Of a DNA stretch of 64,000 nt, positions 11,765-24,483 are shown piece after piece. The first letter of the stretch is position 1, and each line of letters starts with the position of its first letter. The notes below the pieces were generated by a model. It searched no databases. It was not told where the DNA came from and was given only the letters and a program-made list of their open reading frames with translations. Source of the stretch: Gaeumannomyces sp. JS-464. Taxonomy: Eukaryota; Ascomycota; Sordariomycetes; Magnaporthales; Magnaporthaceae. The stretch is from contig NGZR01000004.1 in NCBI GenBank assembly GCA_002197995.1, forward strand, positions 4,030,001 to 4,094,000. Direction: 5' to 3'. The position numbers and the translations under genes were made by a program.

Positions 11765-14700
11765 CCCCCTCTCGCTTTTTTTCCCACCGAAATTTTTTCA
11801 CTCATCTGGACACCTCTTCGGTCAACCCGCCCAGCCAACAGCCCCTAACACCACATAGTCTCTCAGCCCACGGCTTCCCGCAGCGTGGGAGGGCATCCGA
11901 CACGGCGCCATGCCTGACAGCTTGCCGCCCGAGCCAGAATGACTCCCGTTGCAGCGCGGCGCGAACGACTCGTTGCGAGAAAACCTTGTCGGCCAGCCGG
12001 CCTGGGCGATTTGCACGCTCGACCCACCACTGTTTTCTGCGTGCTGCTAGTCCCAGCACCAGTCTGCCGTCCTTCTCTTGAAGGAATGGAGACTGGACGG
12101 GCTGCCCCATGCCCCCGTCTCGTCTGCCGGCTGATTGATTGACTCTGGCCGCGCGGGCCCGTCCAGCGCACCGCACCCCCTTCTCCTCCCACGTTCAGGG
12201 GCCCAATTGATGGGTCCCGCCGCTCGTCCGCCCCTCCTGTGTTGCTGTCACCTAGAAGCGCCGCATGCCCATTCGACGCGACACGGCTGGTCCGCCTGCC
12301 GGTCCACAGCGGCGTGGCTTGCCGTCCATGATGCCGAAGTACACCCCTTCTCTCCCCTCGCTTCTCAGTTCTATGTACTCCGTAATTCCTTTCGCCTTCC
12401 CCGTCCCTGCTCCTACCTGCCCGAACACGACGCGAGCGCGAGTCCAAGAATGAGCGGAGCAGTCGAGCCCTAAAGAGGTGGGAGAAAAAGGAAGCCAGGC
12501 CGAGGCCAGAGGGACGGCGACGAGAGGGTAAAAAGCAAAGAAAGGAAATCAGCCCATTCCTAGTTCGGTGCAAGCGGCCGGCCCCCCCACCCCCCGCCTG
12601 CCGGACTATCCCGATTCGTTAAGCCGCGAGCGCGTGTAAAAGATCATCCGCCTTGGCTCGGCCAGCAGGTTGGTCTGCCTCGCCTGGTTACGTGCGCTGA
12701 TTACAGCACAGTACTGGATTGTGCAAGCTCTCTTTCCCTTTTCTTGCTACGGATAAGCTGGACGGCCCGCATCGATTCGAATCTGCCAACTGTGTATCTT
12801 TGCATGTGCCTCGCTCCACACAGCCCTCGCCTGCCTCCCTGGCGCGCGCGCGCGAAACGAGGTGGGCTCTGGCAGGGCAGGCACATGCTAGACGCGCAAA
12901 GTCACGGCGACGTGGACTCCCGCATGCACCAAGCCAAAGAGAGCCCCCGGTCGCGACCCAGTGGTGAGTGGCTCTATGCATGTATCGTTCTCCTCACCCC
13001 TCTGGGCCCTCCGGGGCCAAGGTCGACGGCCAGTGGTCAAGAAAGCCCGCTCCAGCCAGCAAATTGCTTGGCCGCATTGTCACTCAGAGATCCCAGACTA
13101 TCCTTCTCCACGGCACCTGCGAAACTGCAAATCGCACGTTTGGGGCACATTTTTGGTCATCAGGTGGCGGAAACCGTTCGCTGCGGTGACCCTGACTCTG
13201 CCATGCGCAAGTGCAAATTGTGGCGGCCAGCCAGTGAAAGGGCGATGGCAAGAAAGAATGGGGGACTGAGAAGGGACGAACGAAGGGAGGGAAGCCGTCG
13301 AGACACGCACGCACAAGACCAAGCCGCCGCTTCTTCGGCACAACTGGGCCTGCCTATAATTTAGCCCGCGCTTCTTTGGGACCACTGGTCCCCCAGCCCG
13401 GCCATGGTCACCCAGGAGATGCACTGCAGACTGCACATCTCGCATTGAGAAGTGGGGACTGTAGATATGGTGGATCATATAGGTAGGCGAGCAGGCAGGC
13501 TGTCTGTGGAGGCACGAGACTTGTAACGTGGGCCGCAATCCTCGTGCGACTCGTCAAAGAACCTGACTGACCATCTGTCTGGATTCGTTCAGTCCTGGTC
13601 CGCCAGGTCCTGCCTGGGACGGACAGGCGACGGCAGACACGGAGACGCGCTTTCGTACCATCCGTCGGCTTCCCCTGTGTGCTAAGATGGAGGTGGAAAG
13701 CTACCGCCAACAGCAGAGGCGCTTGCCGAGCGCCCTATCGACGGTACTGCTCTCAGCCCGCCTGGACGACTTGAAACTGGACGCGGAACCCGTCTGCCGG
13801 GTACCTGCTTTCTTTTCCCCTCCTCCCTGGAACACAGTGAACATCGCTATCGCAACAGGTGTCTTGGGCGTCTGGCTTTTGTTCGTCTTTGGGAAATTTC
13901 CCGAAAGCCTCCGTTGCGGCCAGTGCTGCCGGTAGAGCCTCGATCGAAAACCCTGCCAATCTCGAGTACTGAGGGGTGTTTCTTTCTGCCCTGCCAGTTC
14001 TTCCTCACTCCCCTCCCATGTCTCCTCTTCGCTTCGCTTCCGTCTACCCCGTTTATCATGGCCTTGGACCCGAACTCCTAGCTCGAGGGTACCAGCGAAT
14101 GTGCTCGCCAAGAAAATCGGCGAGGGCGCCCTATTCATACCAACTGTTTCGGGCGAGTCGCTCTTGGTAATACGTGATACGCGTTGCACAGCGGCGCATT
14201 AGAGAAGGCGTTTGGAACTGAAAGACGGCTGAGAAGGCGCATTTTGCCTATTTTCCTTGCTGAATCTCATCTCATACTAGTGTAGTATGTGATCGTGTTA
14301 ACCAAGAGACCCACCAACAATCGACGCAGCCAAAAGATAGATCCCACCCTGGGCGTGTCTGGCCTCCTTCGCATGCAGGCGTGGATGGGTTGGATGCTTC
14401 TTGGAGGTAAGCTTCTCCGCATTGCAAGACGTGTTGTTCATAAAAGCCGTGGAGGGCTAGGCTAGCAGCCCGCCTAGGGTGGCGTTGGCCTGAAAGCGGC
14501 ACTTCTGCTGGCCCAGAGATTTGTTCTGTCACTTATTATCGTCGTCACCCGCTACCCCGGTCAGATATCGATTGCCTCTCGGTGCAGCGCGAGGCACGGC
14601 CTTTTCCAAGCCAGCAAGGGAGCCACTGGTCGGCTGTGCGCCAGTAACGAGAGGACGGAGGGAAACGAAGGCCGGAACAAGGCCGCGGCGCGGCGCAACA

Positions 14701-15684
14701 CCCCTGTCTGGCTCGTTTTCCAACCCCTGTTCCCCTAGTTCCGATGTCACCCGCGCCAAATAAAGAAGGGGCGGTCCTCTGTTGGTGGGTGGTCGCTGTG
14801 CTGGTTCTGCTGGGACCTCCTCCACACACGCCCTGCAGAGCACGCATGCATCATCACACGGGAGGCAGTACACGGCACTGGCCACTGTTCGCTCGCTGTG
14901 TCTGGCCGTTGGAGAAAGACAGACGACGTCCCCCGTCTCTCCATCTCCCCGGCCACCACCACCACCACCAGCACCGTCATCCCTTGCCCAAAGCCCACCC
15001 GCCGCCGGACCCCCATGTTCCTGGCGCATCCAGCCCACGAAATTGGCGCCGGGACGAGGGTGATTGCTACTCTGCTGTTCGGATTTTTGTTTGTTTGGCG
15101 CCCACGGATCACACAGGCCAAGCTACCGAGTGCCACGCAGCTAGCCCCCTGCCAGAGGCCCAGCCCGGTTGCGAAGGGCAAGTGAATCGCGGATACGCAA
15201 TGGGAAAATTGCTGGGTCGATCCAACACTCGTCACTCTCCCTACCTACCACACCTTTCGCGCACCCCGACGCGGACGGGCTGTTCCTAACCCGGCAGGCC
15301 TGGGAGGGTCCACCTGGACCACGACGCTGCTACCGCGGCCTGCTGCTCCAAGGCCTGGAGCCCCCGTCTCGTCTATTTCGTCGTCTTGGGGCAAAATGCA
15401 GTACATAATTTCCATGTCTGGGCGCATTTGCGTCGTGCCAAACCCCGGCGACGCCACACGATGCATGAGAGGAGGTCGCGAGACGGAGGCAAGGCGGACG
15501 AAGGGCTGAGGCGGCCGGGGAATAGAGAGGCGGATGGCGATTGGGCTCTCTTCTCCCCCGGCTCGTCCACTCACACGAAACCTCGCTGCCACGGACGGTT
15601 TGTTCCTGCTTTCTTATTTCGGATCGCGCACCACCACCACTACCGACCTCCTCCTTTGCGGCAGCAGTGGTATTAGTGTGCATA

Positions 15685-15736
15685 ACCACCACTACACCAC
15701 TACACCACCACCACCTCCTCCTCCTCCTCCACCACA
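15685..15736. repeat. Trinucleotide microsatellite (ACC/CTC)
   Basis: A run of ACC-type units passes into CTC units and back to ACC. A related ACC tract lies at about 14953-14972. Both are in non-coding DNA. Confidence 0.85.
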
Positions 15737-16435
15737 ACGGTGATCAGTGATGGATGGGGTGGGTGAGTGGGTGGTGAGGCAGCCCGGCCCAGCCAACACC
15801 ATGACGCGCCTCGAGCCGGCGCCAGGTCAGGCTATGCGGCCCTGCCCGACGGCCTTGTTTTCAAAGTACTGACACTCTCTTTGTAATGCCTTACTGTCTC
15901 TCTTCTGTTTGGTCGCTTTCTGTCCTGAACAGACCATCTTTTGCCTCGTTGTCTGCCACCACCATATGCACTCTGCCCTTTTGGTCAACGGCCGCAGGTG
16001 ACGAAAGCTGCCCAATCTCAACAGGCGCCCGCCTCGCCTTGACTTGGGTGGCAGGCCGAGGCTACCTAGCGTGAGGTATTTCTTTTTCTTTTCTTTTTTC
16101 TTTTTTTGTCTTTTCTTCCTTTTTCCTTTTCCTGGTCATCGTTTGATTGCGTCGGGTCAACATGCATCGGGGATCATGACGGTGCCAGCCACACACAGAC
16201 ACAACACACACCCTCATGCCTGGCCAGCCTTGCAGACAGTTGTCAAAATATGATGCAGGTCGCAAAACGGTTGGCCCATGCGTGCTGCGCGTGGTCGCCG
16301 CTCAGGGAGAGAAGAAGAAGAGAGAAGAGAGAAGGAGAAGAGCAAAAAAGATGCATACCACCACCCTGTCCATCGCACACGCCCCCTTTTTTTCGGTCCC
16401 TGCTTGCTGGCTGCTGTTATCCACCGTGGACAACG

Positions 16436-16460
16436 GGGCTGGGCTGGGCTGGGCTGGACT
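16436..16460. repeat. GGGCT pentanucleotide repeat
   Basis: Four to five consecutive GGGCT units with one diverged copy at the end, in the gene-poor interval. Confidence 0.85.
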
Positions 16461-17229
16461 GGCTGCTCTGCGTAATTTTGCTCTCGTCGACTTGCCTGTC
16501 CTGGGCATAGGTCGACGGATAGCTGCATGTCACGGCGGGCCATGGAAGGAAGAGGAAAGAAAAGTGTCTTGAGACAGCAGCCACTGCAAGGGATGTTTTT
16601 TTTGGGGAGGGTTTTCAGGTTGTCATCCATCCCTTTTTTTTTTCCCCTTTCATCTTCCCGAGAATGGAAATTCGAGGCTGCCTAGAAAGCCTGGCTATCT
16701 GCATGCTTCCTGCAGGGAGGAGACAAAAACAAGCCATCACAATTTCCACAAAAAAAAGAAGACAAACAACTATCCTTTATGATGCCGGACAAATTTTTTT
16801 TTGATCTCTCTGTCCCCTCGTCCGAGAGAGGTTACAAATAATCTGTCTACAAGGTACCACAGAAAACGCCCGCTCCTATGATGCATGCCCGTAGAGTGAC
16901 TTTTGGAATCATGTCCCTGTGCTCGCTCCCCTACTCCCCTCCCGCTTCGCGGCCCGACCGCAAGCTATGCTATGGGGTGACGAACTCCGAACGCCTGCCG
17001 TTGCCCGCTCTCTCTGTCCCGGAAAGGTCGGGAGATGTTGTGCTGGTTTGGGTACTTGCTAGGAGCCCAACAAACAGGAATGAAGAAAAATGAATAAATC
17101 AATAGAAAAAAAGAAAAGAAAAAGAAAAATAGACCAAAACAAAAGCACGTGCAAAGTACCAAGAGACAGAAAATCAGATAATAAAAAAAAAAAAATGCTA
17201 GACCAATCACGCACCAACCCCCCCCCCCG

Positions 17230-20200
17230 TCAAGCCCCAGGCCGGACCTCCTGGATCCTGACGCCCAAGTCCAAGGCCCAGCCGCGGTCGGCGTCGCCCG
17301 CGAAGCGGCCCCTGATGCCGTCGGCCTCGAGGCGGCCGGCCATGATGCGGCCCTCGTCGAGGCGGCCGATGCCCTCGCGCTCGAGGACGCGCCTGTCGTC
17401 GGCCGGCACGGCCAGCAGCGCCGCGAGCCCGCCCGAGGCCTTGAGGACGCCCACGCCGGCCGCCGAGGTCTGGAGGGCGACGCCCGCCAAAAAGGCCGCG
17501 GCCAGCAGCACCTGCGCCGCGAGCACGGCCAGCCACCCCCACCGCACCGACACGAACGTCTCGGCCCGGCCCGGCTCCGTCGTCGCCGTCGTCGCGCCGA
17601 GCGAGCGGATGCTATACGACACACATACACGCTGGGGTTAGTCGAGCTAGCTCTTCCAAGGGTGGGTAGGCAAGGGGAAGTAAGGGGGGGAAGGGGACGG
17701 GGATAGAAAATGTCATATGTTTGCATCATTTACGTACGTGTTGGTCAGGCTCGTAGCAACGTTCGCCGTGATGTTCCCGACCGCCTGCCGCATCGGCTCG
17801 TCGGCCGACTTGTCCTCGCCGTCGGCCCGTCGTCGTCTCGTGCCAAACATGGCGGACCCGAACGCGTCTCCCGTGCCCGTGTAGCCGACGACGGCCGAGC
17901 CCATGCTGGCCGAATAGGTGCCCGAGAAGGTCGAGGCCATGTAGCTGGACAGCAGGCGCGCAGACTCCGGATTGACACTGTAGTTGCGGGCCGCCGCCGC
18001 CGCGCCGCCTGCCTGCGCCGTGAGCACCATGAGCGACTTTGGTTGGTCCCGTGGGAGCAGGTTGGTCGATGTCGACGTCCTCACCGTCCGCGGCAGGCGG
18101 CCGCTGCCGCTCTTGTCCGCCGTCACCTCGTACGTGCCTACACAGAAGTGGAGGAGGACCTCGACGGCCCGAAACGACACGGGCACCTCCGACTCCTGGT
18201 CACGGTCGACATCATCGTCGCCATCGCTGTCACTACTGGGAGGCACCCTGGGGACCTCCGGCGTGTGGTTGGTGTAGATGACGAAGAAGTTGGAGATCGC
18301 CGTTGCCGTCAAGTTGGGTTGGCTTGCGAAAGAGAGCGAGCCGGCACATGGCTCCGGACCGCTCCCAGCTCGCGCGGAAGCCGCGGTCGATATGTTCAAG
18401 TTGTACGTGTCGGCCTAGGAAGTGGCAAAATCAGCATCAGTGTCTTCTTCGTGCGATGTCAAAGGTGGGCCAGACTCACAGATCCTACCAAATACACGCC
18501 GTTGGGGAGGCTTGCGTTGCGGACTAGGGCCGTGCCTTGGCAGGTTGAGGTTGATGTCCAGCTTGCTGGCCCTGATAGGATCTGATACGCGGAGACGACT
18601 TGTGACATCCTCGGTCCGCGAGCAGACGGAAAGCGAGCTGAAGGTTTGGGACTGGCACCCCTTGGGGCCACAGTTGGGTGAGAGCGGTGCCATTTCCATG
18701 TCCACGGGGCTGTAGATGCCGAGCTGGATGCTCTGCTTCTGCCGCATGTCGAGGTCCGCTTCCGGCAAACGCCCTTGTTAGCAACACAAGACTGCACAAC
18801 GTTATACAGCAGGACTTTTTCACATACCGGCAGAGCCAGGAGCGGCCGCACTATTCGTGAAAGGATAGCTCTCGCCCTGTATCTCGCTAGCCTGGCTGGC
18901 TCCAGTAGCCAGACGAGTGGGATATTCTGTGTTCCATAGGTGGTTTCTTGTTAGCTACCGTGCGTTGACCCGGGGCACAACTCAGAGCACCACTTACCGA
19001 TTATCATTTGAGTTAGTGGCGACGTTACCACACTTGTAAGCATAATAACAGCAGCGAGGAGGCTGATGCACCTGTATCATGCAGAAAAGTGTCAGCAACG
19101 GGACGGGGCCAAAAATAAGAGGCCACAATTCAACCAAGACTTACCGGCCCTTGGTGACAAAGCCAGCCGCACAGCCCCGACAGGCCCCCTCCGCGCGTCC
19201 TCGTAGGCCTGGAAGTCCGCCAGCGACCGATCCTGGCGCGCGAACCAGTTCCATTTGAGCTGGCCAAGGCCCTCGAGGACGGGGAAGAGCAGCGCGGCGT
19301 GGCAGATCGAGACGAGGAACGCAATCAGCGTGTTGAGCGTGATGGGCAGCGGCCAGCTCGCGAGCGCCTGCCCGTCGTACCGGCTCAGCAGCACCCCGAT
19401 GATGCCCAGGCACGCGACGGCCACGAGGCACCAGAGCACCTCGGGCAGCCAGCTGGCCCGGTAGCCGCCCCAGACGCTGTGCGCCGACGCCGCCCCAGAC
19501 CGGCTCTGCGCCGACAGCCGCCGTCCCGCCGCCGCCGCCGCCAGACCGCGGCCCAGCTCCGCCTCCTCCTCTTTGAGGGCCGACGTGTCCGTTGTTGGCC
19601 CGAAGACGCTGCCGTCCTCGTACTGCTGCATGAAAGGCGTCTCGCCGCTCCCGCCCACGGCCGATGCGCGGTGGTGCGCTGGCGGCGGGTGCTGCTGCAG
19701 GGGATGCAACGGCATCTGGGGCGATGTCCGCCTGTGCATTGGTGTCGGCGGCCCCTGCATCGAGGCCCGATCAGGGGAAAAGACAGCCTGTTGGGAGTAG
19801 CGCTGCTGGGAGAATCTCGCCTGCTGCTGGGGAGATGGCATGTAAGGCGAGAACACCTGCTGAGAGGTCCGTCGCGGCGTCGGTTGCTGATGTGCCGAGT
19901 AGCGTGCTTGCGCTATGGAGGCTTGCGGGGTGTAGAACTCGGGCGAAGGTGGCCGCTGCGACAAAGGGGTCTCATGAACCGGTGACCCGTCTTCACGCTG
20001 AAACGGGAGTTGCAGGGTCTGGCTTTGCCTTTGTGCCGCATTTTGTGAAGGTGATACCGCGACGGCTGCATGTTGTCCCAAAGGCCAGCCCTTCTTCAGC
20101 GAGGCTCTATGCCCGTTGGACGAGGCTTCCACAGACGGCTGCCGTTGCGGGCTTGACGCAGCTACCGTCTGCGCCCGCGGCTGCGTTGCTCCAGCAAAAT

Positions 20201-20977
20201 AACCTTGCGATGAGGCTGGGGACCGAACAACGCCGGCCGCGGGCGCAGCCTCGCCTAGCGAGTCCGGGGAAGAGGGCGACTCCTGGGGAAGTGGCGGCAG
20301 GGGCGCGTCCCTTCGACTGACGCTCGAATCAGCGGAGCGCGGCATCGTCCTCTGCGAGACCCTATACGCCAGCGAGTTCGCTCTGCTTGCGTTCCTGAGG
20401 AAAAGTTCTCCGAGTCGCTGATAGGAGAGACGGGGTGGGCGTGCAGAATCTGGCTGCCCCCATGGAGCTGCGAGAAGGCATATTCCCTTTGGACGTGTGG
20501 CGATGCCGGCCAGGGCGGTGGCGGGGACGGATGGGACGGACTCGCGGATGGCAACCCTGACTCTCCATAAGTTGAGCTTGGCGCAGAGATCTCATCAGTG
20601 GCCTTTGCCGGTGCCAGCCCATTGTCGGGACCACTCACGCCCTGGGCTTTTGAGGGTCCAGACTCAACCTCTCTGTCGGTCCCTGCTGTCGCCAGCGTCT
20701 CTGACCCTTCCAATGTCCCCTCTCCGGGCCATGTCTCAGTCCCAGAGCTCAGTCCCAGGCCCAGCGCCGGCGCGTTTACCGCCTCGGTCGGGGCTGCTGC
20801 CGAAGATTGTCCCGATGATGGGACAGGCCTCCTAGGAATAGCATTCTGTGGTTTTGGTTGCTGCTGCTTCCCCGACGCCTCCCTTTCTGGTGGCTCCGAC
20901 CCGGGTGAGAAGCTGGCGGGCGTGAAGCCCGGATGGAAGAAGTCTTCCTCCGGGAACTCTGGATTAGCAGAGCTCAT
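17230..20977 (-). CDS. DUF3176 family multi-pass membrane protein, frame disrupted
   Basis: Conserved core exons: about 20351-19145, 19071-18998, 18926-18828, 18773-18480, 18414-17734 and 17631-17230, all with canonical splice sites. A Ser/Pro/Gln-rich N-terminal part begins at 20977. Membrane helices occur in the LPEVLWCLVAVACLGIIGVL and LPITLNTLIAFLVS stretches, followed by QLKWNWF and RRGPVGAVRL, the DUF3176 hallmark. Cys-containing SLSVCSRTEDVTS and SLPNGVYLVG segments precede a final helix near VRWGWLAVLAAQVL and a KASGGLAALL segment. Function of the family is unknown to me. Reading needs a base added near 19,154 (RLAL must become a FVTKGR frame) and one removed, or two added, near 18,543. 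The join near 20,390 needs either a frame change or a 287-base intron (20638-20352). It is either a pseudogene or affected by sequence error. Confidence 0.8.
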
Positions 20978-23326
20978 GTCTTACGTCTGAAGGGGGACGG
21001 CGACATTCTAGAGCGGCCGTTCGATCACGATTTCGAGCTGCACGTGGTAAGCACGACATGCATATGCGAGCCGGGTTTGTGGAGGCCAAAAAAAGAAGTA
21101 AAAATTGTAAGTTGGTATTTCTTAGGATGGTAGTGAACCCAAGGCGTATGCGAGGGCGTGCGTGTTGTGTGTCTGAGTGTATAAGTTACGGGCTTCGGTC
21201 GAGTGAGGGGAAAGGAAGAAGGGACCCCAAAAGCTCAGATGTGGCTGGTCCAAGCTGGAGGCGAAGCTGTGGTGAGGAGAAACCCTGCTGTGCGACGGGG
21301 TCTCGGATACAACAGAAAAAAGAAGAGAAACAGGAAAGACGGAGTTGGGGGACAAAACATCCAGCAGGAAGCAGGGAGCGCATACGAAGGGCGAGGTATC
21401 TTGCTTAAGGAGAGCGGGATGGAGAAAGCGTGCAAAGTAAGCCGCCGTCAGCCTCAATGAGGACGGCGGGATGGAGCCAGATGGATCCGTGGCCGCTCTC
21501 GCCATCGATCCCCGTCCCCCTCCCCTGCGGAAGAGGCATACAGGGCCCGGGAAGAAGGGGGAAGGTGGATATAGCCGCTAGACTACCTGCCTAGGCAAGA
21601 CGGCTGCCGAGCTACGCTGACCTGGTGGGTGTGGAGGCAAATCAATGTGAGTGAGATGCAGAGGTGGTGCAAGCGCAGCTCTCCGTGTGTGTTCGAGGGT
21701 AGTATCACAGACGGGCGAACCACATCCGGTAAAGACGCATGCTGATCGAGGGGGAAAGGTTCTGGGCCAGGACGCTTGTCGCGGCATACGAGAGGGGCTT
21801 CCGCGCACGCTGAAGAAAGAGACAAAGACAGACAGATATTGGGGAGGGGCAGCAGCCGTCCAATGTGCGACTGTGTTGCCGAGACCCCAGAACCACCCAA
21901 GAGATGTTGGGAGGCAGACAGGAAACAGGCGCGGCAGGGAGCGTAGTAATACAGCTGGGGCTCGTCAACGACTGGTTCACGTTGTTCCAGAGGTCCGCCA
22001 TCTCTGGACGCAATCGGTGGAGAGAGGAGGCCCTGGTCGAGGATCCATCCCGCTCTTCCGGATTCATGAGCGAGCGAGTCTTGGAATACTGGGCATTGAT
22101 GATCCGAGTCGAACGCAAGAGCAAGGGTCTCGAAGCAGTGTAGTCGCGTGTTGCAACGTGCCTGTTGGTGAAACGAATCGAAAGACTTGGTGCGAGGGAG
22201 CGAAAGGAATTGGATCAATCGAGCCTAGAGCCAGCCGCCTGAAGGAAAGAAACCCCTGCTCAGCCACCCGACAGGCGGCAGGCCACGCTGAACCCATGTG
22301 CCCACCACACCAAAAATCGACAGCCACACCGCACGGCCAGATATTTGTCGCTGGCAGCCATTATCACATCAGCGCTGGCGGCATGAAACATGGCTTCACA
22401 GCGAGCTGCAATCGAGGTCACATCCGCCCAGGGAGTTGAAACAAAAACTCGGGGCTATCTGAAGTGGTGAAGAATCAATGCGGCCGACACGGTCGGTGTG
22501 TTGAGCAACTCCTAGATGTTGATGCTGGATCAGCCCGCCTAGCCTCCTCCTCCAAAGACCTCGTGGCTGTTGGCAGCCCACAGCAGCAGCAGCAACAGCA
22601 GCACAGAGTCAGCAATGTCACCTCAACCAGTAAGCACCACACATGTGCACCCACCTCACAAGGCCCCAACGTCCTTCCATCCTTCCTTCCCGCCCGTCCA
22701 TCCGCATAAGCCTCGCTGGCGCGCTGGGTAACAAGTCCCATTCGTCCGATTGATGCACACGCTCCGAGGACCGCAGCCGCGAAATCCCAGAAAGACAGCA
22801 GGGCAGCTTGGCCGCACCATCTGTCATTCGCCTTTCTTTGCTGTGCCGCTTCCTCCCGTCCCAGAAGCCTCTAACTCCCGGAGCACATGGCACACCACTG
22901 GCGAATCCGTGTGGCGCGGCTCCGCGATCCGGTGGACGACCTGCCGAGTTGAGCCCCGGGTTCCGGGATCGGTGGGTGATTATATCGAACAATGTTTTCG
23001 TTTATTCATTAGACGGATCGCTAGACGTGCCCGTTTACGTTGATCCGATGATGCCTCTGCGTCCCTTGTCGGACATTCGCTCTGCAGAGGTACCCGAGTC
23101 TTTTGTCCTCCTTTCATGAATCCGCCCGTGATTGTATACTATAACCCAGTTCGGCCGCAGGACACGCGCCATCACCCCGTCTGGGAGCACTCTCTAGAGT
23201 GTATCTATATCTGCCCTCTCCGGCCACGACAGTTCGCCCCGTATTCCAGACGCCGCGCGCCCGTTCGTCTTTTATATATGCGCAAGCACACCCTAAGCCC
23301 TCCGTCTCAGGGTGCAGTCCGTCGCT
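20978..23326. other. Intergenic region upstream of DUF3176 gene
   Basis: No supported gene. The interval holds the promoter side of the DUF3176 gene and the 3' side of HYPK. A CAG/CAA-type tract lies at about 22580-22602. Reading frames here are short, lack motifs and overlap on both strands. Confidence 0.5.
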
Positions 23327-23770
23327 CTATGCCAGCGAAACCGCAATGTGCGCCCGCATCGCCTTGACCGCATCGCCGTCGTGTTGCTTAAGCAGCTCGG
23401 TGGCCTTGGGCTTTGAAAGCTCCAGCTCCTCGACCTATTTCCGAACGAAACCACTCCAGTCAGAAAACCAGTCCATCCTCGAGCAGTGAGTGCCCCATTG
23501 ACCAGATATTCAGGGGCTCACCAAAAGGGCCACGTCGGCGGCGTCGACCTTGACCTTCTTGACCTCCTTCTTCTCCTCGGTGGCGCCGGCGAGGCGGCCC
23601 ATAGCCTTGTTGACGGCGTCGCGGTCGACGGCCGCGGCCGAGGCGTCGTCGTCGCCGCCCGTCGCGTCCAGGGACGCCATGGCCGCCGCCGCCTTGCGGT
23701 CCTCGGCCGACTTGGCCACCGTCTCCTCCTGCACCTCGTCGTCGACGTCCGGCTTCTTATCGTCGGACAT
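23327..23770 (-). CDS. HYPK-like chaperone (UBA/NAC-alpha type C-terminal domain)
   Basis: Two exons, 23770-23522 and 23434-23327, joined in phase 0 across an 87-base intron, give 118 residues. The N-terminal half is acidic and disordered. The C-terminal half matches Huntingtin-interacting protein K: KKEVKKVKVDAADVALLVEE, then LSKPKATELLKQHDGD and AVKAMRAHI, which form the three-helix UBA-like fold. In other eukaryotes HYPK binds the ribosomal N-terminal acetyltransferase NatA and helps nascent chains. Length agrees with the family (about 110-130 residues). It is divergent from the DAHP synthase gene with 713 bases between start codons, so the two could share a promoter region. The frame is intact. 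Confidence 0.9.
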
Positions 23771-24483
23771 GATGGCTGCTGCTTGTCCGGTGACTGTTTC
23801 GGCAAAAGAAACTGTTTGGTAATGGGTGCGCTTCGCGATGGATGGCTTTCTTGGTGGGGTTTAGCGCAAGAAGCACCACTCAATTGATCTTGGCGGGGCC
23901 ATCCTTTCCGGCAGGCAACTCAATTTGGATGCTGGAGTGTGCACGCGGTTGATGCCGTCAGGAAGGTTCAGCGGGCCTCAGCTGCCCGCTGATGGCAGGG
24001 TTTTTACAGCGGGGTAGCCGCTGTATTTTTTTCGGCTCCGGCGACTGGACGGAACCAACAAGGCCGCCGAGCGCTGCAAGGGATGCACTTTGGTGTCCGT
24101 TCTGGGATGCTGCCAAAGGCGCCAGGCCGGCGGAAATTCTTGTCAACTGCTATTCTGGGAAAGCAGGCCCAAATAAGGGATGAGTGACTCAACCTATTGT
24201 CGAGACTGAAATCGACACGCCCTCGCATAAATGGACGTGCTGGAGCAGCAGCAGTCCAGTTGAAGACTGCTTCCCTGAGTGAACTGGTTTCGGATTGCGG
24301 TGGTCACTTGTGTCCGGGCTACACAAAAACGGGGCTTAACTTGGTCTTGCTCTCGCACTCTCACGTCATCATTCCTTCCGCCGTTCCTTTGTCCCCGGTG
24401 TTAGTTGGCCTCGCCAAAGCCGGACTTGGGCCCCCCAGGAAACAACCCCTAATCAAGCACCAGACGTCCACACATCCACCAAC
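23771..24483. promoter_or_regulatory. Shared upstream region of HYPK and DAHP synthase
   Basis: 713 bases between two divergent start codons. Pyrimidine-rich stretches lie before the DAHP synthase ATG (24340-24480). I see no defined operator or conserved element that I can name. Confidence 0.45.

Larger units (their letters stand above)
6457..17229. other. 10.8 kb gene-poor interval upstream of the caspase-like gene
   Basis: No reading frame over this stretch shows domain motifs, spliceable continuity or realistic composition; the longer ones are low-complexity Arg/Ser/Pro shadows. The DNA alternates GC-rich segments, purine-rich or pyrimidine-rich strands and simple repeats. Long mononucleotide runs and tetra- to hexanucleotide patterns (such as GTAG repeats near 7760-7795) are frequent. 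I found no tRNA-like fold, no LTR or terminal inverted repeat, and no RIP-like AT bias. It lies 5' of the caspase-like gene and 3' of the DUF3176 gene, so it may hold a long leader, regulatory DNA or non-coding transcripts. Confidence 0.5.

Noticed and set aside
12760..12790. ATTCGAATC resembling a tRNA B-box
   Set aside because: No A-box or cloverleaf can be drawn at the right spacing on either strand.
20352..20638. Certain first intron of the DUF3176 gene
   Set aside because: The gtgagt donor and cag acceptor fit in phase, but the supposed intron also reads as plausible Ser/Pro-rich protein. I keep it as one of two options.
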